From contig CAYQLC010000012.1 in the NCBI GenBank assembly GCA_964418325.1, forward strand, positions 1 through 50,785: 50,785 nt of DNA, given 5' to 3'. The notes beneath the pieces are model-generated. The model was not told the origin of the DNA and searched no databases. It saw only the letters and a list, made by a program, of their open reading frames with translations. The translations under genes and the position numbers were made by a program. Shown in pieces: positions 18,063 through 27,263 of this stretch (positions are counted from its first letter, which is position 1; each line of letters begins with the position of its first letter). The stretch comes from IMCC26077 sp964418325 (GTDB taxonomy: Bacteria > Actinomycetota > Actinomycetes > Nanopelagicales > Nanopelagicaceae).

Positions 18063-19370
18063 TTACGCACCTGCCTTACTTGAAGCGAAGAGCGTTGCTG
18101 CAACCGGATCAAATGGGCAACCACCATTGGTGAGGTGAGCGATGTACTCATCCCGGAAATATTTAATGGAGGACATAATCGGGCTCGCAGCGCCATCACC
18201 AAGAGCGCAGAAAGAGCGGCCCAGTAAGTTGTCACAAATATCGAGTAATTTCGCGAGATCTGCTTCGGTGCCTTTTCCGTTCTCGAGATCACGCAAGATT
18301 TGTACCAACCACCAAGTGCCCTCACGACATGGTGTGCACTTTCCACAAGATTCATGTTTGTAGAACTCGGTCCAGCGGAGCACGGCGCGCAAAACACACG
18401 TGGTTTCATCAAAAATCTGAAGCGCTTTAGTCCCCAGCATCGAACCAGCTGCGCTCACTGATTCATAATCCAACGGAGTATCTAAATGAGCGTCGGTGAA
18501 AATTGGAGTTGAGGAACCACCTGGAGTCCAGAACTTCAGGCGATGTCCGGTCCGAACTCCACCTGCCAACTCGAGTAACTCGCGAAGGGTGATTCCCAGT
18601 GGCGCTTCAAATTGTCCTGGATTATTCACATGGCCTGAGAGGGAATAGAGGGTAAAGCCCTTGCTCTTTTCGGTACCAAGCCCAGCAAACCACTCAGCGC
18701 CTTTTTCAATAATTGCTGGGACTGAAGCGATGGATTCGACATTGTTCACGACAGTTGGTCGCGCGTAGAGCCCGGCGATAGCAGGGAATGGCGGACGTAG
18801 CCGTGGTTGTCCACGGAAACCTTCGAGTGAGTCAAGGAGCGCTGTCTCTTCACCGCAGATGTAAGCACCTGCGCCGATATGCAACGTGAGTTCAAGGTCA
18901 AAACCTTTACCTAAAATATTCTTACCGAGTAAACCTGCTTTGTAAGCATCTTCGATTGCCTGCAGCATGCGACGAGTGACATGTGTGACCTCACCACGAA
19001 TGTAAATGAATGCATGCTTTGCGCGAATTGCATAAGAAGCGATGATCACACCTTCAACGAGTACGTGCGGATTTGCCATAAGTAGCGGTGTGTCTTTGCA
19101 CGTCCCTGGCTCAGATTCATCTGCATTAACAACTAGGTAATGATCCTTGTTATCGCCTTGCGGAATAAATCCCCATTTATTTCCAGTGGGAAAGCCTGCA
19201 CCACCACGACCACGCAATCCAGAGTCTTTGACCATTTGAATCACTGCATCGGGATCCATCTCCAATGCCTTCTTCATGGCGTTATATCCACCGTGGCGTT
19301 GATACCCGGCTAACGTATATGAATCCTGCTCATCCCAATGGGCAGAGAGAACCGGCGTTAACTTACTCAT
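18063..19370 (-). CDS. nuoF: NADH-quinone oxidoreductase subunit F (NADH and FMN site)
   Basis: The 435-residue protein accepts hydride from NADH through FMN. GLRGRGGAGFPTGNKW (51-66) is the nucleotide-binding glycine loop, GAGAYICGEETALLDSLEG the FMN/NADH region, and ESCGKCTPCREGT with a downstream Cys (SFCALGDG) ligates cluster N3. Length is standard. It starts directly after the nuoE stop with no intergenic base, so coupled translation is likely. Confidence 0.97.
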   Translation of the reverse strand: MSKLTPVLSAHWDEQDSYTLAGYQRHGGYNAMKKALEMDPDAVIQMVKDSGLRGRGGAGFPTGNKWGFIPQGDNKDHYLVVNADESEPGTCKDTPLLMANPHVLVEGVIIASYAIRAKHAFIYIRGEVTHVTRRMLQAIEDAYKAGLLGKNILGKGFDLELTLHIGAGAYICGEETALLDSLEGFRGQPRLRPPFPAIAGLYARPTVVNNVESIASVPAIIEKGAEWFAGLGTEKSKGFTLYSLSGHVNNPGQFEAPLGITLRELLELAGGVRTGHRLKFWTPGGSSTPIFTDAHLDTPLDYESVSAAGSMLGTKALQIFDETTCVLRAVLRWTEFYKHESCGKCTPCREGTWWLVQILRDLENGKGTEADLAKLLDICDNLLGRSFCALGDGAASPIMSSIKYFRDEYIAHLTNGGCPFDPVAATLFASSKAGA

Positions 19371-20015
19371 CTATTTCCGCTCCCCCTTCGCGATCCTCAA
19401 GCCGAGCAAGGTTGGCTCCCCAGCTTGAACACCTTCATGTGCGCGGCCATCGTTAAAGCCGGCAAGAACTTCGGATGCCTCTTGGAAAGTCGGCACTGAA
19501 TTTGGGCCACGGGTTGGGGCAGGTTTCTTGCCCGCGCGCAGATCATCGACCAAAGCTTTGGCGCTCTCGACTGTTTGATTATCGAAGAATTCCCAATTAA
19601 CCATGACCACTGGTGCATAGTCGCATGCCGCGTTGCATTCAATGTGCTCCAAGGAGACCTTGCCATCTGTAGTGCGCTCATTATTTTCAATGCCAAGATG
19701 ATCTTTGAGTCCAGCAAAAATTGCATCGCCACCCATAATCGCGCAAAGCGTGTTAGTGCAGACGCCAACGTGATACTCCCCTGCTGGCGTGCGACGATAC
19801 TGTGTATAGAAAGAAGCGACTGCATGTACCTCTGCAGTAGTTAGATCCAATTTCTCAGCGATAACTTCGATACCTTCTGCAGTCACGTAGCCTTCACGCG
19901 CCTGCACTAAGTGAAGCATCGGCATAATCGCAGAACGCGATCGTGGATAGCGCGCGATGATGGCATCAAGACGCGAGAGGAAATTCGCATCAAACTTCTC
20001 TGAGGCTTGTGACAT
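19371..20015 (-). CDS. nuoE: NADH-quinone oxidoreductase subunit E (2Fe-2S)
   Basis: The thioredoxin-like 2Fe-2S subunit has ligands C86, C91 (VCTNTLC) and C127, C131 (ECNAAC). The 214-residue length includes a C-terminal extension of about 50 residues beyond E. coli NuoE, rich in Pro, Gly and charged residues, which is common in Actinobacteria. It carries cluster N1a beside the FMN of NuoF. The start overlaps the nuoD stop by one base. Confidence 0.96.
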   Translation of the reverse strand: MSQASEKFDANFLSRLDAIIARYPRSRSAIMPMLHLVQAREGYVTAEGIEVIAEKLDLTTAEVHAVASFYTQYRRTPAGEYHVGVCTNTLCAIMGGDAIFAGLKDHLGIENNERTTDGKVSLEHIECNAACDYAPVVMVNWEFFDNQTVESAKALVDDLRAGKKPAPTRGPNSVPTFQEASEVLAGFNDGRAHEGVQAGEPTLLGLRIAKGERK

Positions 20016-21337
20016 TAGCGATCAACACCTCCCATAACTGGGTCAATCGAGGCAACAGCGGCGATGACGTCAGCAACAAGGCTACCTTCGCACATCGCGG
20101 CGGTGGATTGGAGGTTATTGAATGAAGGCTCACGGAAGTGAACTCGATATGGTCTAGTGCCACCATCAGAGATGATGTGTGCACCGAGCTCTCCTCGCGG
20201 AGATTCGACTGCGGCATACACCTGTCCTGCTGGAACGCGGAATCCTTCAGTGACCAACTTAAAGTGATGAATAAGCGCTTCCATGGACGTTCCCATGATC
20301 TCGCGAATGTGTTCGAGTGAGTTACCCAAACCATCCCCACCGAGTGAGAGTTGTGATGGCCAGGCAATTTTCTTGTCGCCAACCATTACCGGTCCTGGCT
20401 CCAGACGATCGAGTACTTGTTCAATGATGCGAAGGCTCTGCTCCATCTCATAAACACGAATCATGAAGCGTCCATAAGCATCGGCGGTATCGGCTGTTAC
20501 TACATCGAATTCGAAATTCTCATAGCCACAATATGGCTGAGTCTTGCGGAGATCCCAAGGCATTCCAGTCGCTCGCAAGACTGGGCCGGTCACGCCAAGT
20601 GCGATGCATCCAGCAAGATCTAGATGTGCGACATCGGCGGTGCGCTTCATCCAGATGGAATTACCGACGAGCATCTTCTCGTTATCTTTCAGGTTCTTCC
20701 GAATCGTCTTTACCGCTTCGCGGATCTTTGGAATCGCATCCGCTGGTAGATCATTTGCTAGACCACCAGGTCGAATGTACGCCGTATTCATGCGAAGACC
20801 TGAGGCCATCTCGAAGATGTCGAGAATCATTTCGCGCTCGCGGAAGGCAAAGAACATCGGAGTGATTGCACCCAATTCCAAGCCACCTGTACCAAGGCAC
20901 ACTAAATGAGAAGAGATTCGATTGAACTCCATCATCAGAACACGGATGAGCGTTGCTCGCTCAGGAATCTGATCGGTAATGCCAAGGAGCTTCTCTACCG
21001 CTAGGCAATAGGCAGCTTCATTGAACATCGGAGAGAGGTAATCCATTCGAGTAACGAATGTGACTCCTTGAGTCCAAGAGCGATATTCGGTGTTCTTCTC
21101 GATACCAGTGTGAAGATAACCAATGCCACAGCGCGCTTCGGTGACAGTTTCGCCTTCAAGTTCCAAGATCAAGCGAAGCACACCATGAGTCGATGGATGT
21201 TGCGGACCCATATTCACGACTACGCGCTCTTCTTGGGTCGAACCAATCTCCGTTACTAAATCATCCCAATCGCCACCGGTTACCGAATAGATACGTCCCT
21301 CAGTGGTCTCGCGTGGACTGTTATATGTTTGCGACAT
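20015..21337 (-). CDS. nuoD: NADH-quinone oxidoreductase subunit D
   Basis: The 440-residue 49-kDa subunit homologue has the NiFe-hydrogenase-like fold that lines the quinone site. Landmarks are NMGPQHPSTHGVLRLILELEGE, which includes the quinone-contacting His, IGYLHTGIEKNTEYR, and the C-terminal VESPRGELGAHIISDGG with FREPSFNNL. The last residues DPVMGGVDR are the conserved terminus. The gene overlaps nuoC by one base and nuoE by one base. Confidence 0.97.
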   Translation of the reverse strand: MSQTYNSPRETTEGRIYSVTGGDWDDLVTEIGSTQEERVVVNMGPQHPSTHGVLRLILELEGETVTEARCGIGYLHTGIEKNTEYRSWTQGVTFVTRMDYLSPMFNEAAYCLAVEKLLGITDQIPERATLIRVLMMEFNRISSHLVCLGTGGLELGAITPMFFAFREREMILDIFEMASGLRMNTAYIRPGGLANDLPADAIPKIREAVKTIRKNLKDNEKMLVGNSIWMKRTADVAHLDLAGCIALGVTGPVLRATGMPWDLRKTQPYCGYENFEFDVVTADTADAYGRFMIRVYEMEQSLRIIEQVLDRLEPGPVMVGDKKIAWPSQLSLGGDGLGNSLEHIREIMGTSMEALIHHFKLVTEGFRVPAGQVYAAVESPRGELGAHIISDGGTRPYRVHFREPSFNNLQSTAAMCEGSLVADVIAAVASIDPVMGGVDR

Positions 21338-22011
21338 TATCGGTACACCCGCCGATCGCTTGGCGGTGGCACTGTTGCACCCTTGTACTCAACGGGAATT
21401 CCGCCGAGCGGATAATCCTTACGTTGTGGGTGGCCGTTCCAATCATCTGGCATGAAAATGCGAGTAAGCGCAGGGTGACCATCAAAAATGATTCCGAACA
21501 TGTCGTACGTCTCACGCTCGTGCCAATTATTTCCCGCCCAAACTTCTACAACCGAAGGGATATGTGGATCGCTATCAGGAGCTGAAACTTCAATCCGAAT
21601 TCTTTGATTGCGAGTCAATGAAAGCAGTGGATAGAGCGCGCGAAGTTCACGTCCACTCTCATCGGGATAATGGGCGCCGCTCACACCCAGACACATTTCG
21701 AATTTCAAATCATCACGAAGAATTCGTGCTACCTCTTCCAACTTCTCTCTACGAACATGGAGCGTTAGTTCACCACGATCTACAACTACTTGCTCGATTG
21801 CGTCGTTGAACCCAGGGTATGCACGTTCTAGTCCATCGACGACATCGTCGAAATATCCACCAAAAGGACGTTCGGTGGAACCAATCTGAACTTTACGCTT
21901 TTGAAGTCCACCATACCCAGAGGTATCTCCAGTTCCTGAAACGCCGAACATGCCGGTGTTCGCACTATTCTGCGCGTTTAAATTTTCGCCCGGCTTTGCA
22001 ATATCACTCAT
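21337..22011 (-). CDS. nuoC: NADH-quinone oxidoreductase subunit C
   Basis: The 224-residue protein contains the 30-kDa subunit domain: WHERETYDMFGIIFDGHPAL and RIFMPDDWNGHPQRKDYPLGG are diagnostic. The first 35 residues are Gly/Ser-rich and poorly conserved, as in other Actinobacteria. It scaffolds NuoD and NuoB in the peripheral arm. The start overlaps nuoB by 4 nt. Confidence 0.96.
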   Translation of the reverse strand: MSDIAKPGENLNAQNSANTGMFGVSGTGDTSGYGGLQKRKVQIGSTERPFGGYFDDVVDGLERAYPGFNDAIEQVVVDRGELTLHVRREKLEEVARILRDDLKFEMCLGVSGAHYPDESGRELRALYPLLSLTRNQRIRIEVSAPDSDPHIPSVVEVWAGNNWHERETYDMFGIIFDGHPALTRIFMPDDWNGHPQRKDYPLGGIPVEYKGATVPPPSDRRVYR

Positions 22012-22562
22012 GCGAGCAATCCCTTTAATTCGATGGTGGGCTTCGCGGCGAGCGCAGCAGCTTCGACTTCCTTGATGATCTTTGCGCGATTAATGCCAAG
22101 CTTTGCGCTCTTGATCTCTTCGTGAAGCTTGATAATCGCATCCATCAACATCTCAGGCCGTGGTGGACAACCTGGAAGATAAATATCGACTGGTACGACG
22201 TGGTCTACCCCTTGGACAATTGCGTAGTTGTTAAACATGCCACCGGAAGATGCACACGCTCCCATCGCAATAACCCATTTCGGTTCTGACATTTGATCGT
22301 AAACCTGACGAAGGACTGGTGCCATCTTGTTGCTCACTCGTCCAGCAACAATCATCAGATCTGCTTGGCGTGGTGAACCACGGAATACCTCCATGCCAAA
22401 GCGCGCAAGGTCATAACGTCCGGTGGTGACTGCCATCATTTCAATCGCACAACATGCCAGACCGAATGTTGCAGGCCAGAGTGAGTTCTTGCGCATGTAC
22501 CCGACAAGCTTTTCAACGGTTGTGAGTGCAAACCCGCTTGGGAGTTTCTCTTCAAGACCCAT
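22008..22562 (-). CDS. nuoB: NADH-quinone oxidoreductase subunit B (cluster N2)
   Basis: The 184-residue protein holds the terminal 4Fe-4S cluster N2, which reduces quinone. The tandem ligands C37 and C38 lie in ATFGLACCAIEMM, with C103 (GACASSGG) and C132 (LPGCPPRPE). I start it at ATG 22562 rather than an upstream in-frame codon at 22592, because this ATG overlaps the nuoA stop (TAATG) and gives the family N-terminus MGLEEKLPSG. Confidence 0.96.
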   Translation of the reverse strand: MGLEEKLPSGFALTTVEKLVGYMRKNSLWPATFGLACCAIEMMAVTTGRYDLARFGMEVFRGSPRQADLMIVAGRVSNKMAPVLRQVYDQMSEPKWVIAMGACASSGGMFNNYAIVQGVDHVVPVDIYLPGCPPRPEMLMDAIIKLHEEIKSAKLGINRAKIIKEVEAAALAAKPTIELKGLLA

Positions 22563-22921
22563 TAGTCCCAATCCAATCCACCGCGGCGCCACACGTATAT
22601 GTAAGCGACGAAGACAGTAAGTATGAATAAAAACATTTCAATAATTCCAAAGAGACCAAGTTGATCAAAAGCAACAGCCCATGGATAGAGGAAGACTATT
22701 TCGATATCAAAGATTATGAAGAGCATCGCGGTCAGGAAGTACTTGATCGGAAAGCGACCACCCCCGGCTGCAGGCGGCGTGGGCTCGATGCCACACTCGT
22801 ATGCCTGCGCTTTTGCTCGGTTATAGCGGCGCGGTCCTGTGACATACCCAGCAACGATTGAGATGACTGCGAATCCAAAGCCAACTGCCCCGATTACCAG
22901 AATCGGAACATATGGATTCAT
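22562..22921 (-). CDS. nuoA: NADH-quinone oxidoreductase subunit A
   Basis: The 119-residue ND3 homologue has three transmembrane helices and the loop motif AYECGIEPTPPAAGG, whose Cys is the one that switches exposure in active/deactive complex I of other organisms. FPIKYFLTAMLFIIFDIEIVFLYPWA is the conserved second half. ATG 22921 is chosen over 22939 because GGGGGAG lies 4 nt upstream. It is the first nuo gene; a TAAGAT at 22983-22988 on the minus strand is a possible -10 in the 129-nt gap to menG. Confidence 0.95.
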   Translation of the reverse strand: MNPYVPILVIGAVGFGFAVISIVAGYVTGPRRYNRAKAQAYECGIEPTPPAAGGGRFPIKYFLTAMLFIIFDIEIVFLYPWAVAFDQLGLFGIIEMFLFILTVFVAYIYVWRRGGLDWD

Positions 22922-23038
22922 CGCTCCCCCTCGAGCCATTTTCGCGTATGGATTGCTGCCTTGTAGCGCCGGCTTCCTTCAAATCTTACGGGTCAAATGG
23001 CAGCAGGATTACCGCTGGCCAGTGTTATCTGACCCACC

Positions 23039-23099
23039 CCGCACCGGCGGCTACCTCGCCTTTAGCCCCTGGTGAATGGCGACGATTCCGCCGGTGCGG
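23039..23099 (-). repeat. Perfect 12-bp inverted repeat across the menG stop codon
   Basis: CCGCACCGGCGG (23039-23050) and CCGCCGGTGCGG (23088-23099) are exact reverse complements separated by 37 bp. One arm encodes the conserved NRTGG of MenG and the other lies directly after the stop. In mRNA it would form a GC-rich stem at the 3' end of menG. No T tract follows, so it is either a weak terminator/attenuator between menG and nuoA or an RNA-stabilising structure. Confidence 0.6.
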
Positions 23100-23755
23100 T
23101 TCTGCCAGGAGACGCTGGCCCATCCCGCCCCTGAAATCTGGTCGGCGAGCGCCTTCTGATTGGGCCAATCCTCGATCGACTCTGCGAGATAGATATATGC
23201 ATCGGGATTGGAGGAGAAGGCACGAGCAAGCGGTGGGAGCACTCGCATCAGATATCTGAAGTAGATCATGCGAAAGAGTGGATTCGTGGGATGTGAGAAT
23301 TCGCAGACCACCAAACGACCGCCAGGTTTAGTGACGCGATAAGCCTCAAGCAGCGCCTTGCTCACATCAGCGACATTCCGTAATCCAAAGGAGATCGTCA
23401 CCACATCAAAACTCTGCTCACTGAAGGGCAACGCAAGATTATCTGCTGCGATGAAAGTGAGCTCCCGCTCGCGGGCGGCGCCAGCCTCAAGCATGCCAAG
23501 GGAGAAGTCAGAGGCGATCGCATCAGCTCCAGCAGCGACCAATGGCGCAGTGGATGATCCGGTACCTGCTGCGCAATCAAGGATTTGCATTCCTGGTCGG
23601 GGCGCGATTGTCGCAACCACCGAGCGACGCCAAGCCTTGGTGCGTCCTAGGCTCAGCAGGTCATTGAGAAAGTCGTAACGACGGGCCACCTGATCAAACA
23701 TCGCCGCGACATCACGTGGCGATTTATCTAGGCGGGCTCGTACCATGGAGTACAT
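23051..23755 (-). CDS. menG: Demethylmenaquinone methyltransferase
   Basis: The 234-residue UbiE/MenG-family enzyme transfers a methyl group from S-adenosylmethionine to demethylmenaquinone, the last step of menaquinone synthesis. It shows VAAMFDQVARRYDFLNDLLS at the N-terminus, the SAM motif ILDCAAGTGSST, TISFGLRNV and the C-terminal NRTGGIVAIHQGLK. Two starts are possible: ATG 23755 or ATG 23746 (giving MVRARLDK); neither has a strong Shine-Dalgarno. It is 129 nt upstream of nuoA on the same strand and may share transcripts with complex I. Confidence 0.93.
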   Translation of the reverse strand: MYSMVRARLDKSPRDVAAMFDQVARRYDFLNDLLSLGRTKAWRRSVVATIAPRPGMQILDCAAGTGSSTAPLVAAGADAIASDFSLGMLEAGAARERELTFIAADNLALPFSEQSFDVVTISFGLRNVADVSKALLEAYRVTKPGGRLVVCEFSHPTNPLFRMIYFRYLMRVLPPLARAFSSNPDAYIYLAESIEDWPNQKALADQISGAGWASVSWQNRTGGIVAIHQGLKAR

Positions 23756-23831
23756 CTTTATGGTGTGTACGCTCAGATGCCAGTCGAGATGAGAATCTGA
23801 CTAGAGCCCGAGAAGATACGGAGGCAGATAT

Positions 23832-24425
23832 ATGACCAGCATTTCGCTCGCGCCACACTCCCTGCGTGCTGCGCTCATTCCCAAGAGCACCCTTCTGAGT
23901 AATAGCGTCTTAGCAGTAGGTGGCGTCGCCTTCCTCGCACTGATGGCGCAGATTGCCCTTCCTATTCCTGGGTCACCCGTGCCGGTCACCGGTCAAACCC
24001 TCGGCGCGCTACTTATCGGGGCAAGTTATGGTCGTGCTTTAGGTGCAAGCACCTTTGCGCTCTATTTGGTCTTCGGAATCGCTGGTGCGCCAATTTTCTC
24101 GCAACAAGGACACGGCATCGCCAAGTTAATCGGCCCTACTGGTGGTTATCTAATCGGAATGTTCCTGGCGACCATTGCTTTGAGTTTTCTATCATCAAAA
24201 AAGTGGGATAAAAAAATTCACACTGCCGTGATTGCGATGCTGATTGGACAACTCCTGATCTTCATTCCGGGTCTTATCTGGTTACAACAATCCACTGGAC
24301 GTGATTGGACGTGGACGATAAATGCTGGGCTCACACCATTTATTGTCGGTGAAATAATCAAATTAGGAATTGCTGCAACGACCCTGCCGGTTCTCTGGCG
24401 AGTGGTGGACAAGCGACGCTCGTGA
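23832..24425 (+). CDS. bioY: BioY biotin transporter (ECF S component)
   Basis: The 197-residue membrane protein has six hydrophobic segments and the BioY hallmarks IALPIPGSPVPVTGQTLGAL, ASTFALYLVFGIAGAPIF and LIGPTGGYLIGM. BioY binds biotin and works alone or with an energy-coupling EcfA/EcfT module, which is not in this window. GGAGG lies 7 nt before the ATG. The stop overlaps the menF GTG start, so the two are probably co-transcribed. No biotin biosynthesis gene is nearby, in keeping with possible biotin uptake. Confidence 0.94.
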   Translation: MTSISLAPHSLRAALIPKSTLLSNSVLAVGGVAFLALMAQIALPIPGSPVPVTGQTLGALLIGASYGRALGASTFALYLVFGIAGAPIFSQQGHGIAKLIGPTGGYLIGMFLATIALSFLSSKKWDKKIHTAVIAMLIGQLLIFIPGLIWLQQSTGRDWTWTINAGLTPFIVGEIIKLGIAATTLPVLWRVVDKRRS

Positions 24426-25663
24426 ATTCTGCAAAATCGATTACGGTCCACTCGCACGAGATTAGCGAGGCAAAGGATCTACTCGCACTGCTGCCTACTA
24501 GCACTTCCATGGCATGGGTGCGCGGCGGTGATGGATTAGTGGGTTGGGGTGAGTTCGATCGCCTGGAAGTCACTGGTAGCGATCGATTTGAACAGATCCG
24601 AATCTGGTGGCGAGAGCGATGCGCGCATTTCAGCATCCAAGACCAAGTCAAAAAATTTGGCACCGGACCGATTCTCATGGTGTCAGGTTCATTCGATACC
24701 GACGAACCAAGTGTTGCAATCATTCCTGAAGTGGTCGTTGGTCAGCGTAATGGTCGAACTTGGCTCACTTGGTTCGGTGAAGAGGCAGCGCCAAATTTTT
24801 TAAAACCAGAGGTAATTGAAGCGCCTTTGAACTTGAGTTGGGTGGGTGGGGCAATTTCGCCAACGCAATGGGAGGCAAATGTTGATAAGGCTTTAGCACG
24901 AATCCATAGTGGAGAAATCTCCAAAGTTGTACTTGCACGTGATCTTGTTGCGCAGTCAGATCTACCGTTTGATACCCGCCATGTAATGCGAAAACTCAGT
25001 GAAAAATATGGCTCTACGTGGATTTTTGCAGTTGATAATCTTGTGGGTGCAACTCCTGAATTGCTGGTTCGCTTAAATAAAGGGCTGATCACCTCGCGAA
25101 TCCTTGCCGGAACAATTCAAAGAACTGGTGATGATGAGCGAGATTTGGCTCTTGCGGCATCACTAGCCCGCTCATCCAAAGATCTCGAAGAACACGAATA
25201 TGCTGTTGAATCAGTTGCGCAAACACTTGCTCCATTTTGTTCATCAACTAACGTTCCTGAAACGCCATTTGTCCTGCACCTGTCGAACGTGATGCACCTT
25301 GCGACCGATGTGACTGGTGTACTCACAGACTCACTCGCTCCCGCAGATTTATTTACTGTCGTGCGCGAACTTCATCCATCAGCGGCAGTATGTGGAACAC
25401 CCCGACCTGCAGCGCAAAAAGCGATCAGAGAGATTGAGCAAATGTCCCGCGGGAGATATGCCGGTCCAGTGGGATGGGTTGATAGCAAAGGTGAGGGTGA
25501 AATTGGAATTGCGCTTCGATGTGCCCAGATAAATTCAAAAAATCCCCGTGAGATTCGACTCTTTGCAGGTTGTGGAATAGTGCAGGGGTCAGATCCCGCA
25601 AAAGAGTACGGCGAAAGTCAGGCGAAGTTACTGCCAATCAGAGAAGCGTTAGAGACTCATTGA
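24422..25663 (+). CDS. menF: Isochorismate synthase
   Basis: The 413-residue chorismate-binding enzyme converts chorismate to isochorismate, the entry step of menaquinone synthesis. The C-terminal catalytic half shows SKVVLARDL, FAVDNLVGATPELLVR, AGTIQRTGDD, LHPSAAVCGTPRPAA, GRYAGPVGWVDSKGEGE and FAGCGIVQGSDPAKEY, matching the MenF/EntC/DhbC family rather than anthranilate synthase. The start is GTG overlapping the bioY stop. Its last 26 nt overlap the end of menD on the opposite strand. Confidence 0.93.
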   Translation: MNSAKSITVHSHEISEAKDLLALLPTSTSMAWVRGGDGLVGWGEFDRLEVTGSDRFEQIRIWWRERCAHFSIQDQVKKFGTGPILMVSGSFDTDEPSVAIIPEVVVGQRNGRTWLTWFGEEAAPNFLKPEVIEAPLNLSWVGGAISPTQWEANVDKALARIHSGEISKVVLARDLVAQSDLPFDTRHVMRKLSEKYGSTWIFAVDNLVGATPELLVRLNKGLITSRILAGTIQRTGDDERDLALAASLARSSKDLEEHEYAVESVAQTLAPFCSSTNVPETPFVLHLSNVMHLATDVTGVLTDSLAPADLFTVVRELHPSAAVCGTPRPAAQKAIREIEQMSRGRYAGPVGWVDSKGEGEIGIALRCAQINSKNPREIRLFAGCGIVQGSDPAKEYGESQAKLLPIREALETH

Positions 25664-27263
25664 TTTTCTTGAGTAGTTGAGCGTTGCTCTGGCGGTCTGG
25701 CATTTCACAAACAATAACTCGAATGCCATTTGTTCTCCGGGCAAGCTGAGAGGCGAGAGCGTCAGGTGTGCGGACGCCAATTGCATCGATTCCGTAACTC
25801 TCCGAAATCTTTACAAGATCTCTACCGTGCGGGGTTCCAAAAATCTTCTCAAAACCAAGAACATCACTTTGCGGAAGCGTGGAGAATATTCCACCGCCAT
25901 CATTTGAAATAACGACAATCGTCAGGTTTGGACGAACCTCCTCGGGGCCAATCAATAATCCATTGATATCGTGAAGAAACGCTAAGTCACCGACGATTGC
26001 GTAGGTCCGATCCCGACAGAGCGCAATCCCTAGCGCTGTAGAAAGGTTCCCATCAATCCCAGCGAGGCCTCGATTGGCATGGACCTCGATCCCAGATCGA
26101 GAGGAGACAAACGCCTCGACATCTCTGATGGGGCGAGAGGAGGAGAGAAAGAGCGTGGAGTCATTCGGAAGTTCTTCAATGATTCGCTTAACAGCCAATG
26201 GCTCAGACCACTCGGTCAATAACTCGGGGAGTTTCGCGCCTACTTTTTGGGATAAGCCTATAAAGCGCTGACACCAGGTTGGATCTGTCGTCACTTCATT
26301 CTCGATGATTGGTAGCGTGAAATGGATTTCATCCGCGTGACGTTTAGTGTCAATCTCTTCAATTCGCGGATCGACGACAACTTGGTATGAGGCGCTCGAT
26401 ACGTAGGAATTGATTGCGCGCGAGAGAGTCAGTCGGCCAATAGTCATCACTAAATCTGGTCGGAGTAACTCCTGTCGGTTTGCATCACCGAGAATTAGAG
26501 AAGCGTGTGGAATAACTTCAGAGCCCAACAGTGGATTTTCGGAGAGAATTGGCCATCCAGTTCTCTTTGAGAATTCAAGAATTGAAGAAAACAAAATACC
26601 GCCAGCATCATGGCCAACAACAATCACACCATGCTGTCGATAATCAGCTAATTTTTTCGCTTGAATTTCTCTCACAGGTGGGATATCAACATCTGTATCA
26701 ATATCCTCACACCATTCCAAAGAACCGATTAACGGCTCATCGAATTCGACATTGATATGCGCAGGTTTGTGCGGCAGAACTTTGCGGGCCACCGCCGCTC
26801 GCCATTGCTGAGCCTGTCCTGGTTGGTCGCCGACCGCAGCAAGATTAAGCGTTGAAATATTGGCACCCGAAAACATTCCCACTTGCTTGGTCGTCTGATT
26901 AGCTCCGGTATCCCACAGACGAGCCGGTCGATCTGCAGTGATTGCTACTAAAGGGTGGCCACCGTGATAGGCCTCTAAAAGCGCAGGAAAGAAATTCGCC
27001 GCTGCACTGCCACTAGTACAGATCACGGGCGCGGGTACTCCGGTTGCTTTCGCGATACCCAATGCTAGAAAGGCCGCGCTGCGCTCATCGATCCGAGTAT
27101 GTAGCCGAATACTAGATCTGTTGGTTGCGCGCCAGAGCGCCATCGTCAAAGGAGCATTCCGTGAACCTGGCGAAATCACCGCATCCTTAACGTTGAGGCG
27201 GATTAGCTGATCCACTATGACTTCACCTAAAACTGGAGAGGGAGTGAAACGTGACTCAGACAT
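25638..27263 (-). CDS. menD: SEPHCHC synthase (MenD)
   Basis: The 541-residue ThDP enzyme joins isochorismate and 2-oxoglutarate to form 2-succinyl-5-enolpyruvyl-6-hydroxy-3-cyclohexene-1-carboxylate. Family marks are VKDAVISPGSRNAPLTMAL, HTRIDERSAAFLALGIAKATG, VICTSGSAAANFFPALLEA, and the ThDP-binding AIVGDLAFLHDINGL followed by VVISNDGGGIFS. The start at 27263 (MSESRFTPSP) is preferred to a longer reading frame because GGGGGAG is placed just upstream and the family begins here. It overlaps menC by 8 nt and converges with menF. Confidence 0.94.
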   Translation of the reverse strand: MSESRFTPSPVLGEVIVDQLIRLNVKDAVISPGSRNAPLTMALWRATNRSSIRLHTRIDERSAAFLALGIAKATGVPAPVICTSGSAAANFFPALLEAYHGGHPLVAITADRPARLWDTGANQTTKQVGMFSGANISTLNLAAVGDQPGQAQQWRAAVARKVLPHKPAHINVEFDEPLIGSLEWCEDIDTDVDIPPVREIQAKKLADYRQHGVIVVGHDAGGILFSSILEFSKRTGWPILSENPLLGSEVIPHASLILGDANRQELLRPDLVMTIGRLTLSRAINSYVSSASYQVVVDPRIEEIDTKRHADEIHFTLPIIENEVTTDPTWCQRFIGLSQKVGAKLPELLTEWSEPLAVKRIIEELPNDSTLFLSSSRPIRDVEAFVSSRSGIEVHANRGLAGIDGNLSTALGIALCRDRTYAIVGDLAFLHDINGLLIGPEEVRPNLTIVVISNDGGGIFSTLPQSDVLGFEKIFGTPHGRDLVKISESYGIDAIGVRTPDALASQLARRTNGIRVIVCEMPDRQSNAQLLKKINESLTLL

